64,000 nucleotides of DNA from Trifolium pratense (lineage: Eukaryota > Streptophyta > Magnoliopsida > Fabales > Fabaceae). Location of the stretch: positions 39,680,001-39,744,000 of the forward strand of contig NC_060060.1 of NCBI RefSeq assembly GCF_020283565.1, written 5' to 3'. The translations under genes and the position numbers were made by a program. Position 1 is the first letter of the stretch. Each line of letters opens with the position of its first letter. The notes beneath the pieces are model-generated. The model had not been told where the DNA came from and ran no database searches. It saw only the letters and a program-made list of their open reading frames with translations. Shown one piece after another: positions 12,497 through 24,400 of the stretch.

Positions 12497-13197
12497 TAGG
12501 GGTGATCGTATCCGAACCAATCCAAAAGTAAAACCGCAAATCGAACCAAACCAAACCGAAAACCGCAAAAACCGCATTTGGTTTGGATGTATTTGGATGG
12601 CTTTCTTACTGAACCGCAAACCGCAAAACCGCAAACCGCAAAAACCGCAAAAACCGCGGATAACCGCAAAAACCGCATTAAGTTACTATTATATATTTAT
12701 ATTCCAATATCGTAAAAGAAAATATATTTATATTCCAATATACATGCCCAATTATCAAGTCAGTCGACCAAATTAATCGAACTTCAAGTTGTTTTTATTT
12801 TTTGTACTGAAATTTTATTTTGGTGTTGTAATGTTATTTTAAATAAACAAATTTTATCGGTACCGTGATGTTATTTTGAAAATTCAATTTTTTTATATAT
12901 TTAAAATTGTAAGTTACTATAATGTTATTTTGGATAAATAATTTTTGTTGGTACTACAATGTTATTTTGGAACTTCAATTTTTTATTTTTTTTTTATGCT
13001 TAAAATTGTTCGGTACAATCGTTATGTTTTAAACCGCACCAACCGAACCGATCCAAACCGCATTGGTTTGGTTTGGTTTGGTTTGGATGACTTTTTAAAA
13101 ATCAACCGAACCAAACCGAACCGCATGCATTTTTATCTCGCGGTTAGGATGACTTTTATGCTCAAAACCGAACCAAACCGCACCGCGATCACCCCTA
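12497..13197. mobile_element. hAT-superfamily MITE with AACCG-rich subterminal repeats
   Basis: Flanked by a perfect 8-bp target-site duplication, ACGTAAGT, at 12489-12496 and 13198-13205. Termini are TAGGGGTGATCG and its exact reverse complement CGATCACCCCTA. Both subterminal zones are packed with short repeats such as AACCGCAAA, AACCAAACC and AACCGAACC, while the centre is plain AT-rich DNA. An 8-bp duplication plus short terminal inverted repeats is the hAT signature. No transposase frame is present, so it is non-autonomous. It lies between the chaperonin promoter and the tRNA gene. Confidence 0.88.
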
Positions 13198-13391
13198 ACG
13201 TAAGTTACTAGACACAATTCGCTCCTTAAGTAAGGGTGTTTTTCCTTTAAAATTTATCATTTTTATAACATCATGCCCTTAAAAGATTTGGTAGGGTATT
13301 TTTCCTTTAACGCCAGTTACGTGTAACTAGCATCGCCTACCGCTTTGGTTTTTCACAGTAAAAAGAGGGGAAAAAATGAAATAATATTAAT

Positions 13392-13463
13392 AGGTTCCAC
13401 CGAGAATTGAACTCGGGTTACTGGATTCAGAGTCCAATGTCCTAACCGCTAGACCATGGAACC
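13392..13463 (-). tRNA. tRNA-Gln (anticodon CUG)
   Basis: On the minus strand a 72-nt sequence begins GGTTCCATGG and ends TGGAACC plus a discriminator base. The ends form a 7-bp acceptor stem. It has an A box (TGGTCTAGCGGTTAGGA), a B box (GAGTTCAATTC) and an anticodon loop ACTCTGAAT exposing CTG, giving glutamine. No intron is seen. This is a complete, canonical cytosolic-type nuclear gene. Confidence 0.93.
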
Positions 13464-13596
13464 GTGCCTGTTACAACCTCTGCACACCACGTATTTGAAT
13501 TAATATTTTCTTACTAAGAATCAAGAATTATTTATTATTTATTTTTAATTATCATTTTTTTGCTTCACAAGTTATATAGTAGCAGAGCAGTGAATC

Positions 13597-16500
13597 ATGA
13601 TGCAAGTGTCATCACTGTGCGTAACGAAGCTTCCATTTAGCGTGAAATCGCAGCTCCCCACCGTGAAGACGAAGGAATCCATGGCGACATCCACCGCACC
13701 TAAGTGGGCCCAGAAAACCATCTCTCTACCTCCATACAAACGCGGCTGTCATCTCGTTACTCCTAAGGTCAATTCTCAGTCTCATAATTTTCCCCCTCAA
13801 TTTCATTTTTCATTTATTTATCTAATTTTTCAAAAACCTAACTATTTTTCAGATAGCCAAAGAAATTGAACAAGATCTTTCTGGATTCAAGTGTGGTCTC
13901 GCTCATCTCTTCCGTCAGTATAATAACTTGTGAATAATATTTTTATTTTTTTTCAATTTGAATTTGCATTGAAATGAAGTTGGAATTTGTTTGGTGCGAA
14001 ATCACAGTGCAGCATACAAGTGCTTCACTTACTATCAATGAGAATTACGATACTGATGTTCGCGATGACACCGAGACATTCCTTAATCGAATTGTTCCTG
14101 AGGTTTTACCATTTACCAATATTCATTTATTCATTCAGTGTTGTTGTTTTTCAATCAGTGTCTTATTGTAAGTTTTGTGTGTATGTGCGCTCGCGCGTTT
14201 TGCAGGGGCCATCTGCGCCTTGGAGGCACACTTTAGAGGGTTAGCTTCTTTTTTTAATTTTATGTTTTTCTTTAGATGCTAAATATTGTTTATATTTTTG
14301 CAAGTTATTTGTAGTAAGTAATTATACTGTTTGTTAACTATTAATCAAGGTTGGAGTCATGTTGTGTTTGAAAGTGATTCTCAATTGTTAGTCAGCTCCA
14401 TTTATGCTAGCTCATTAGGTGCATCAGAGTTTAATTCAATTATTTCTAGTATCCTTAGTAGTTTATCACATTATCCTAATTTTGAGGTAAAGTTTGTCTG
14501 GAAACAAGCGAATATGGTTGTTCATTCTTTAGCAAGGGCGGTCATTTCTTCGGCTAATCACCGTTTGTTTGAGTCTATTTCTCTTAATATGTATTGAACC
14601 TTATTTTTATTCTTTTGGTTTACAATGAAGCTGAGGATCGAACCCAGGACCTCTAGTGATTATCCTGTTTATTTGTTTACCCTATTTGCAAAGGAGGTGA
14701 ACGGTGCTGTGTGCAGTCTCAATCCCGTAGGTCCTGGTATAAACTATAAAGTATCGGAAAACATGAACAAACCCATTGTTGCAAATTTGCAATGAACCCA
14801 ACTATGATGTGTTGAAAATCCGATTTGAATCCAGCTCCCATGAGGGAAGTCAATCCCGCCACCCTCTCCGGTCCAGTAAATTTGATCCCTGTGATTTGTA
14901 AGCTTGTGTTAATTTTGAATTATGATGCTAGGTCTGGTTTGGTTCTGGTCTGGTCTAGTGTAGTCTATTAACCCACCTGAGTTTAATTTATCGGTTGCTT
15001 AATAAATATTTAGATTTTGTTCTTGGGGTTTGCTTTAGAATGTTGAATACTTATTATGCAATATTTAGATTTTGTTCTTGGTGTTTGGATACTATGATAG
15101 CCATTTTAAGTTGTTCGTTAAACATGTAATTACGAGTTTATTAATCGAGCCTATGGAGATTTCACGAGTTTACTGGGACTCTCGAGTTTGACAACCTTGG
15201 TTATTACATAATAATGCTGCTGTTAGTTTTCAACATCTATTTTATGTGTTTTCTCCCAATCTGTTGTATTTTCCATCCTTTCAAACCAACAATGTTCTTT
15301 CGTTTTTTAATTTTGTAGGTCACGATGACATGCCGGCTCATATTAAATCATCGATGTTTGGTTGTGCACTCACGTAAGAAATACTTCACATTTCAGTTGG
15401 ATTCATTATGCTGAAAAATTATGATTATGTTATCATCTACTGATGATGTCTTGTATTTTCAGGATACCAATTACAGATGGAAGGCTTAACATGGGAACTT
15501 GGCAGGTAATAATGCTCACTTCTGTAATGATTTACCTATAGACATTCTGGATTACACATTGAAAAATTCTTTAAAACCCGTGAGTTACGCACTGTTCAAT
15601 TTGAGTTTGTTGACTGACGAATGTTTTGGAAATTCAAACCTTAAAATTATTACTCATTTGCTGACCAAGTTCATGTAAAAACATGACCTAGAATGAAAAA
15701 TCAATGACCAAGTGTATCTTATGCTTATGCACGTGCACATTCATGGAATTGAATAGATGTTTTCATTGTGGGTCGTGTTTCAAAAGTTATTGTCTGACGT
15801 AATTCCTCATTGATGCCATATTAGTAGTGATTGGTAGATATATTTCATAATCATTGGTATACAATACTAGTACACTGTTTAATAGTTGAATTATAATTAT
15901 GATTGTGGAAAGCCTTCAGTTTATTTCACACAAAAAAAGAACAGAACAGTACAACACTACATGTCAAGATTGGTAGTTCCTACACTATCCATGTGATGTT
16001 TCTTAACCACTTTGGCATTTCACACATTTTGACTTGAAAGTAATAAATTCCCTGCATTGCACAGGCACTTGAATTTCTTAAATATTAGTAATATTTATTT
16101 TTATCAAATCACAAGGATGAGGTTTTAGATTAGGACTGTGTGCTACTGACAAAACATAACATCGGTGACCTCATATATAAGAAGGAAGAACCGATGGAAA
16201 ACTGATTTTCTTAGGTACTGCTTGTCCACACTGTAGGTGATGGGCAGCAGTTCAATTTAATTTGCTTATGTGAAAATTTGCTCCGAAGGTTTTGAAGAAA
16301 TTAAGAGCAAAATTTCATTTATTTTCTTTTTGTACTCGGTGTTTCCTCAATAAAGTTAGTCCTTAACCCACTTGGTTTGGTGCATTGGTATTGACTTGGG
16401 ACCTGGGAGTGTGCTCCTCTTGAGGTCTGAGGTTCGATTCTCTCTGGCGCCAATTTGGGTGGGCTAATTTAGCTTCTTCAAAAAAAAATAAAGTTAGTCC

Positions 16501-16857
16501 TTATTAATACTAAAAAACAAAAAATCCAAAATGGCCGCATTTAAATCTATCATCGTTTTATTTCCTTGGATTGTGGTTACAATATTTTACTATGATATAG
16601 GATGTGTGATTAGGAGTTGGTTGAGATAGATAATTGTTTAGTTACTCCTTGCAAATGTTTGCACTACATTCACTACAAGATTATGTAACATATTTTTAAG
16701 GGGGACAAAACTCAAGTTAGATAAATGTAACATCATAATTATAATTATTAATATTACACTATTATTTCTTCTTTTTATGTTTCAGGGTATATGGCTTTGT
16801 GAGCACCGGGATCATCCTACCTCACGAAGAGTTGTTGTCACTCTTAATGGAATATGA
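13597..16857 (+). CDS. YjbQ/UPF0047 family protein
   Basis: Seven exons: 13597-13767, 13853-13913, 14008-14102, 14206-14239, 15319-15373, 15463-15505 and 16786-16857. The phases join cleanly to give 176 residues. The core reads [19 protein letters not shown], then [16 protein letters not shown], then [15 protein letters not shown], then [13 protein letters not shown], which is the full conserved plan of the UPF0047/YjbQ family. Bacterial YjbQ has weak thiamine-phosphate synthase activity, but the role in plants is not settled. About 30 residues upstream of an internal MATSTAPKW could be an organelle-targeting extension or an untranslated leader. The first ATG is used here, with the internal one at 13681 as the alternative. 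Intron 4 contains a retrotransposon RNase H fragment and intron 6 a SINE. Confidence 0.88.
14331..14597 (+). pseudogene. Retroelement RNase H domain fragment in an intron
   Basis: An 88-codon open stretch reads [17 protein letters not shown] at its start and [18 protein letters not shown] near its end. These are the ESD and W..R.AN...H.LAR motifs of the plant RVT_3 RNase H-like domain. The N-terminal part of the domain and any reverse transcriptase are missing. It lies wholly within intron 4 of the UPF0047 gene, in the same direction, and is presumably spliced out. Confidence 0.7.
14610..14680 (-). repeat. SINE family B, partial copy
   Basis: On the minus strand, GGTCCTGGGTTCGATCCTCA is an intact B box, followed by a T/A-rich tail. 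The A-box half is not clear. It matches the tail halves of the copies at 12380-12480 and 46381-46475. Confidence 0.45.
16360..16492 (+). repeat. tRNA-derived SINE, family A, copy 2
   Basis: CCCACTTGGTTTGGTGCATT (A-box region), then GAGGTTCGATTCTCTCTGG (B box), then GCCAATTTGGGTGGGCTAA and an A-rich tail. Same order of blocks as 11390-11612. It lies in intron 6 of the UPF0047 gene. Confidence 0.65.
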
Positions 16858-17712
16858 GGTGTTAGGATCCATTTCCTCCGCTTCACCTTGATTTCGGAAC
16901 TTATAGTTGAATACATGTGCAATGTACAAGTACTAATGACCCTTATTACAATGTAACTTGAGTACTTTGCTATGGATGCAATGCAACTGTGAAACGTATT
17001 CCGACCATTAGTGCATATAATTATTCCAAACCATTAGTCATTTTCTTAGTGTGACTTTATATGATAAATATTTCCAACAGTTAGTCATTTTCTTGTGTGA
17101 CTTTTTATTAGAAGTGTTCTATAGCTTGCGATAAAAATGTAACTGTGGAGGCTTGGGTTGGAGTACAAATTTCGGCGCAAGTTCAGCATATGGGTTCTGG
17201 TAATGAACCTCCGATTGATCATGATAGCGTTTGAGTTTGAATGAAGTTATCAGTATAATTCTCTCTCATCTTTCTGCAACCACTGCAGATGCATATCCTG
17301 AAATGAGTTTGGTGTATAATGATTTTGTTGGATCTGAGGAGTAAAAGATGAGCTGTTTGTTTCTATAGAGAATGTTAAACGAGTTATGTTAATTTACTCC
17401 TAAAGTATACTAATTTTTGTTTCTAGGAGTAAATTAAACAGCTCATCTCAGGTGTATAAATTAACCACTGCAGATGCATATCCTGAAATGCTTTGATTTC
17501 GTTTAAGATGAGCTCATCTTAGGAGTAAAAGATTTAGAAGTTGTCATTATACTTTTTTTTTTTTTATAAGATCATTATACTAATTTTTGTTTCTAGGAGA
17601 GTAGATTGTTCGAGTTATGTTGATTTACAAAACTAATTAAATTAAAAATTACTTAAATTGTTATTATAATTTAACAATATCAAGCGAATATAAAATACAT
17701 ATTTAATCAACT
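16858..17712. other. 3' flank of the UPF0047 gene and intergenic
   Basis: No second gene is seen. Short stretches are repeated between 17240 and 17600, for example GCAGATGCATATCCTGAAATG (near 17288 and 17470) and ATACTAATTTTTGTTTCTAGGAG (near 17406 and 17577), so the area holds small local duplications. Confidence 0.5.
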
Positions 17713-17728
17713 AAAATTGTATGAACTA
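17713..17728. repeat. Target-site duplication, left copy
   Basis: AAAATTGTATGAACTA is identical to 20467-20482. The four leading A residues on the right could also belong to the LINE tail, so the certain duplication is 12 bp or more. It brackets the DCD fragment and LINE together. Confidence 0.85.
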
Positions 17729-18651
17729 CATTGCAAGAAGCTGAGAACAAAACATCTTGGTGATTTTTGTTATCTACACATTCTGATCCATCATTTAATG
17801 CAACAAGGGTGCTAACGTTTTCTTTTTCTCCTCCTTCACTGCAGATAAATTTTATAGCACGACTACTATTCTTACCTTCAGAATATGTTGGATTGGATCA
17901 ATGATATGTTGCACTTTAGCCTCTATTTTAACACCATCATTACCACATTGCTTCACCAACGTACAGCAGCTTTCCATGACATCTTTATTACAACTTCCAT
18001 TTGGCAATGGTAGTTGTAAAATTTGAGAAGTGCCATGATCATTATTTTTGTCTTCAAAAGATGCACTCTTGTTGAAATTAGGATGGATCAACTTTCTTCT
18101 CTTTTGTTGGACAATCACCAAGTTCTCACTCTTTACTCTCATTGGAGCTTCTCTCAATTTCATCAGTATGTTTCCTCACCTTGCTTCGACGCTTGAAATC
18201 AACAAAATCTACCTCTTTGGCTTTTGTTTTAGGACTGCTTCCAGTCACAGTTGTGGAATCCGTATTTAGATCTTCCAAAGCATTTTCAGAGGAATCTCCC
18301 TTCTTCTTTTTCCTCAGATTACTGATTTGAGTTTTATTCATCAAACTTTCCCCCTCGCTGTGTTTTAAGGCAGTTTCCTCAAACTTTCAGCCTCAAAGCA
18401 ATCAGTTTTCTTCCTCTGACTACTGATTTGAGTTTTACTCCTCAAACTTTCTGCAACGTTGCGCTGACTAGGCTTTGGCTTTCTTTTTGCATCTAGTGGT
18501 TGTGACTCTGACGAACCATTTCCATCACTTTATCTACTGAAGTAACGAAATCATACTCATCATTTTGTGCATTGCTCCACTTTTTTGTTTGTTAACATTC
18601 TGCGCAAAAGATAAAAGATCAAACATATTACTTTTTCTCTTTGGATGGCCA
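17729..18651 (-). pseudogene. Inverted truncated copy of the DCD gene's large exon
   Basis: On the minus strand this segment is collinear with 36139-37217 of the DCD-domain gene in this window. Its translated pieces match with about one change per eight residues, including KSENLVIVQQKRRKL, NFNKSASFEDK and LPLPNGSCNKDV. It starts exactly at the target-site duplication and stops where LINE sequence begins, with GGATGGCC as the last shared block. It is about 155 bp shorter than the source, mainly because the NKTQISS repeat array has fewer units (about two complete units against four). Frameshifts and stops (for example near 18385) break the frame. It has no DCD domain and no start of its own, so it is a dead gene fragment. 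Confidence 0.9.
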
Positions 18652-20466
18652 AGTGAGCTCTATATTATCGATGTGGAAAACTACACATCCATCCTTTGCG
18701 GGAAGAGTCACTCTTGCTAAGAGTGTTATGGAAGCGATCCCTGTCTATCCCATGATCCCAAGTCTTGTTTAGAAGAATTACAGAAGATGCAACGTCAGTT
18801 TATCTGGGGAGACACAAAGCATAAGAGAAGATTTCATGCCATTGGATGGATCGTATTACTGTTCCGAAAGATAGCGGAGGACTAGGTATCAGGAAACTTG
18901 AAGCTGTGAACAAAGCATGCTTACTGAAACTTAACTGGAAACTCAAAGAAAATAGTGATGAGCTCTGGTGTGAGGTTTTGCGGGCAAAATACGAATGTGA
19001 CAATTCTAATATCAGCAGCACTAGAAGAGTATCAACGTCGAGCCTTTGGAAGGTGTTAATTAATTTACAACCAATGATATAGAAATTCACCTTCTGAAGT
19101 GTCTGGAATGGGAGAAGGATCAATGCTTGGAATGAAGCGTGGATAGAGGCTGGGTTGTTGTTGGAGGAAATAACAGACATCCCGGAAAATATATGCGTGA
19201 CTGGAAAGTTCATGAGCTAGTGGATAATGAGGGTAAGTGGAATTTGAACATTTTAGCCAATTTGATCCCTGCTGATATCCTGATGAAAATTGCAGCAATT
19301 ATCCCTCCTAAAGATGAATATGGTAATGACGAGAGAGTAGGAATTGGTAGAAATAATTGTGGCTTCTCTGTAGCTGGTATGTACAACAATATATGTGGCC
19401 ATCATGAGGTGGAAGATAATAATATGTGAAGGAAAGCATGGAGATTGAAAGTTCCTGAGAGAGTGCGACTTTAGTGTGGATGATTTTACATAATAGATTG
19501 CTCACAAACTCTCTTAAGAATAAGATGGGGTTGAGCCATGCTATGTGTGAGTATTGTGGTGATAAAGAGGAAACTACTCTTCATGTGATGAGGGACTGCC
19601 CCAAAGCAAGGGAAGTTTGGACTTATGTGGTGCCTCTGTCATTGAGAGGAATTTTCTTCATGGGAGATCTTCAACATTGGATAGGTTTTAATTTAAACAA
19701 TAATAGTCAATGGAGAGGAAGAGAAGATTGGTGTGATTTTTGGGCTCTAAGCTGTCATTGCTTGTGGATGTGGAGAAACAAGGAGTGTCATGATGCTGAT
19801 TTCGTGAGACCTCATAGGCCGGTTCGACACATTCTGCAACTGTCAGAAGACTACAGGAATGCAGTTTTGAATAATTCTGTAGCATTAGCTCGTAATCAAG
19901 TCGTGACTATGATTGGGTGGAGTCCTCCGAAGCCTCTATTTATTAAACTCAAGACGGATGGAGCTTATAAGGATAGACAAGTAGCTGGCTGTGGTGGCGT
20001 GCTCCGTGGTTGCCAAGGAGAATGGCTCGGCAGTTTTGCAAAGTGGGTTGGGTTGTGTAGCGCTTTCATCGCAGAGCTCTGGGGTGTTGTTGAAGGACTG
20101 AGATATGCTCATCAGCTGGGTTTTCAGAAGGTTGAGCTTAATATAGACTCAGAAGCTGTGGTCCGTGTGCTCAAGGATGGAACATCGAACAGCATGGCAG
20201 GTAACTCCTTGTTGAAACATATCAGGAACTTGTTGGCTATGGATTGGATTGTGGAGATTTCACATACATACCGCAAAGTGAACAAGTGCGCAGATGGGAT
20301 GGCTAACAAAGCGAACTTGTTGGTTATGATGTTATGTATTATGATGCTTGCCCAACTCAAATAAGCAACTTGTATCATTGACTTGCAGGGGAATGCCACC
20401 CCTAGGCTGATTTCTCTGTAGTTTCTTGCTTTCATTTGGGCTTTGCACATTATAAAAAATAAAATG
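18651..20466 (+). mobile_element. 5'-truncated LINE (non-LTR retrotransposon), degenerate
   Basis: It opens inside the reverse transcriptase C-terminal region (FAGRVTLAKSVMEAIPVYP) and continues with MQRQFIWGD, VPKDSGGLGIRKLEAVNKA and a zinc-knuckle-like segment (CEYCGDKEETTLHVMRDCP). It ends with an RVT_3 RNase H domain (LKTDGAYKD, ELWGVVEGLRYA, NIDSEAVVRVLK, YRKVNKCADGMA). The coding frame stops near 20361 and an A-rich tail (ATAAAAAATAAAATGAAAA) ends at about 20470. Frameshifts separate the three open parts. The endonuclease and most of the reverse transcriptase are missing. The element shares a single target-site duplication with the adjacent DCD fragment. Confidence 0.9.
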
Positions 20467-20482
20467 AAAATTGTATGAACTA
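20467..20482. repeat. Target-site duplication, right copy
   Basis: Identical to 17713-17728 (AAAATTGTATGAACTA). It directly follows the A-rich tail of the LINE, and the sequence after it (AATTAATTTG) continues the presumed empty site. Confidence 0.85.
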
Positions 20483-20685
20483 AATTAATTTGATAAGGAA
20501 TAGCATCTAAATAATATAAAATAGCATATAATGATATTTTTATCATTTTACAAATTAAACACATCTTTTTCTCTTTTATTTCCCACTTTTTTACTCCTAT
20601 ACCAATCAATGTGTCAAATTTATTCTATTTCTCTTTTTCTCTCCTCACAGACCACCATAACTTGACGGTTTAATTTTCCACTATG

Positions 20686-20856
20686 TACTCCGTCCCAAAT
20701 GAGTGACCCAATTTGATCATGTGCACTATTAACATATCTTGTTTTGATCATATTTTATAACTAATAAATAAAAACAAATATTAACATGATGGATTTGTGA
20801 ATGTTTTCAAAATATTAACAAAAATCTGAGTCACATATTGTGAGGCTGAGGGAGTA
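20686..20856. mobile_element. Stowaway-like MITE
   Basis: The left end is TACTCCGTCCCAAATGAGTG. The right end is, in reverse, TACTCCCTCAGCCTCACAAT, with GAGTCACATATTGTGAG pairing with the inner left arm. Length about 170 bp, TA borders, no coding sequence. Confidence 0.55.
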
Positions 20857-21409
20857 CGAATTAACCCAATTATTAAGGAACGAGACAACTACCTGATCTG
20901 ATCGTATAATAAGACAATTCTTGGCTGAAAACGTCTATGGTCCACTAGAGTACGGTACATTGTACAAGATAATAGGAGCCATACAAGAGGAATGTGACTA
21001 AGCTAGTAGTAGTAAGTAAAGCTTGTCAAAAAGAAGGGGAAAAAACAAATTAGGTAGAGAGTACTAAGTTACCATCACGTTCGATTAATTCATAGTAATT
21101 TCTGTTCCATCTTAGTTGATAACCAGTGCTTCAAACTAAAATAAAAGTCTATGACAAAATTGGCACTATGTCAAAACAATAAAAACTACTGATGTTTCTT
21201 TTATTACCAAACTCCCCATGTTATCAATCTCAAATTTCCATTGCAGAGAGTGAAAATATCATCCCTCTGAATCGAAGCTAGTGCAAAAATAAAAAGAGCA
21301 GTCAAGACACACACTCAGAGAAACATACAAAAAAAAAAAATCCAGCATTTCTTAGCTTCCAAATTGACATCATCACCATGGGGAGTACTGAAAGATATTG
21401 GCAAAATTA
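20857..21409. other. 3' flank of the H-protein gene
   Basis: No separate gene seen. The part next to 21410 should contain the 3' untranslated region of the minus-strand glycine-cleavage H-protein gene. Confidence 0.5.
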
Positions 21410-24400
21410 TTAATGCTTGGAATCTTCTTCTTCACAGAACTTGGAATACTGTTCTGAATCCATCAATTTGTTAAGTTCACTGTTGTCACTCAGTTCAACT
21501 TTAATTATCCATCCATTTTCATATGGGCTTGAGTTGACCTACATGAAGATAGGTACGAAAACATAAAAACACTTGGCTGATAAAAAATATTCGCTGCTAC
21601 CCTTCAGCATTAAATAGGCCGAGTGATCCAAAATATAGATAGAGTGTACAAAGAAATGCACATAAACGCAGCACACATAATTTGTATAAAAGCTTATAAT
21701 TAGAGGTGGGAACAGGCCAGGCCGGCCTACATGGCCTTAAGGCCTAGCCTACATAGGCTCAGGCCAGGCCAGCCTATTTCTTTAAATAGAGCAGGCCAAT
21801 GCTTTTTTATAAGCCTATTTAGCTAAAAAGGCCAGGCCGCAGGCCATTAAAAAAGCCTTTGAGGCCTACTAGGCCGGCCTATTTAAGTTAACATGAATAA
21901 TATTTTTATTACGATTATTATTTATATATTAAAATTTATACTTTGATTAAATTATAAATCTATTAACTTTTTAAGTAATTTAAGTTTATTAATCTACATT
22001 AGTTTTTAACATATATAAATGTATTATTATAAACTAGAATTGAAATATGATGACATATATAGTCAAATTCTCTAAAATATCAAATGGAACATTATTTTAT
22101 TAGTTCATAAGTATATTTCAAAATAAATATAATTATTTATTTAAATATGTTCATATGAAATAGGTTTTTAAACAGGCTAACAGGCCACATCAGACTTTCA
22201 AAAGGCCAGGCTCAGGCCTAGAATTTAAGCCTATGATAGGCCACAGGCCAGGCTCAGACCTTCGATTTTTTGACAGGCCAGGTTCAGGCTTGGCAAAGCC
22301 TAGCTCGGCCTAGCCTATTCCCACCTCTACTTATAATGAATTAGACAGTGAAACTCACCAAAGCAGGAGAATTGCTGAGCTCTTCATTAATTTCCACCAC
22401 TTTTCCTGAAACAGGAGAGTTGATATCACTAGTTGCCTTCACACTTTCAACTGCACCAAAACCATCTCCTTGTGTCACAGCTGCTCCCACTTCTGGCAAC
22501 TCAACGTACACAACATCGCCCAAATGATCTTGGGCATGATCAGTTATGCCGATGGTTGCAGAATTTCCATCAACTTTCACCCATTCATGAGAATCAGCAT
22601 ACTTCAGATTGTTCAAAACTGTAGTTATAACATAAAAGAAGCTTTGTTATCAGAAAATCAAATAAATAACTTCACTCCTAAGTCGACCAACAAGTATATC
22701 AGATCAAATCGCCACTTTTGTTTTTCGCATAACTGTTAACAAAATGAGGCTCTCCTTCGAGTAACATATCACTTGCATTTATATTGCTTACAGTCATAGG
22801 TGTTTATTTCAGATGTTCAAAAGTGTGCCTCACAATGACAGTTTTATGGACAAACAAATAAAAAATCAGCTACCATGCAAAAAATAAGTTCTGACATGGT
22901 TAAGGGTATAACTAGAATTCAGTGAACCTCTGCAAAAGTGGTACTCAAACAATTTGAAGTAATTATCTACTCAAACTTGCAAAATGTTAGTTTCAATAAC
23001 AAACAACAAAACAACCAATCATTTCCAATATCCTACATGTTCAAATGGACATTTCACATTTAGCAAGTAGATGAAGATATTTAATCTTAAAACATACACA
23101 ATAGAAGTGATTTAAGCTTCCTCTAGAGTATTTCTTACTGATATACAACTCTGCAAATGAAGCAGAGAACAGGACATGTAGATCTGTTACATTTTAACAA
23201 AAATATTTTTAATTTTAATTTTGATGTTTCTTTGATCTTAAGTCTTATAAATTCAGGTGTAGGTCATGAATTTGATTTTTTTTTTCTTTTTCTGATTTGA
23301 AACAGATAAATGAAAGTAGTGAAAGTTAATACTTAACTGAAAATAGAGAACAAAAACCTTCTTTTTCCTTCAAATGCAAAAACTCATCAAGACCATATAT
23401 ACATTTTCAAGAGGTGACAACTGACAACAACCTAAATTTAAAACTCAATCCAAGTAGAAAGAATCAGAAAACCACCAAAACCCATAAGATATTTAATCTT
23501 AAGACATTCATTTTGATTCTAAAACTCTATGCAAATGGAAGGTGTTTCAAGTTTTGACTATTCTCGATCGGCATGCTAATGATAAGAAAATTTCCATCCT
23601 ACATATTAAAATTTTAAGTGTTGGTTAACTCATTTTGCAATATGTTTGCAAGTGAACAGTGATTTGGATTATCCAAGCATTTACTTTATGATGTACCAGA
23701 TATTAGTTAGAACACTTATTTGATTTCAAGGAGATATTAGTTATAACAAAATTAAGCAACGTAAAATTTTCATCGGATATGGGATATAAGGGCTTATTTG
23801 ATTTCAAGGAGGAGAATTACTTCGAAACAAATGAGTAATGTTTACCCAAAAGTAATTTGGATTAACGAGCATCGTTTGAATTGCCTTATAGGTGCATAAA
23901 AAAATAGCCTTATAGGAAAAATTAGTACATATAACTCAATCAGAAGAAATTGGCAAAAGTGTGTCTAAAATGTATTTTAGCCAAAAAAGCATCAACTTAT
24001 TATCTTGTCCCCAAAGTGCTAAAAAGCTACATTTGATTGAAAATTCACTTTTAAAAGCAAACATAACAACCAAATGTTATTCTCCACAAAATTTCAAAAT
24101 ATGAACTAAAAGAATGAGAAAGAATCTGTGAAATGGTGATTTTTCTACCAGCGGTATAACAGACACCACCACCTTTGTGTGATTCTCTTTAGAGTGAGTT
24201 TGTTAATATCTGATGTTAAAATTACTTTTTTTAAGTAAGAAATCAACTTTAATGTTGGTTTAAGCTTTTTTTTAAGATCATTATATTAAAATGAATTTTA
24301 TGCTAAGAAAGAAAAGCCATTCTGATTATCTTTTGGAAAAATCATCTATGAAGCATAGACAGAGGACACTGAAACCAATAATAATTTGAGAAAATGACTT

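Noticed and set aside
17852..18163. Minus-strand 103-codon frame that could be taken as a small gene
   Set aside because: It is part of the DCD fragment carried with the LINE, with no promoter, no start context and broken frames on either side.
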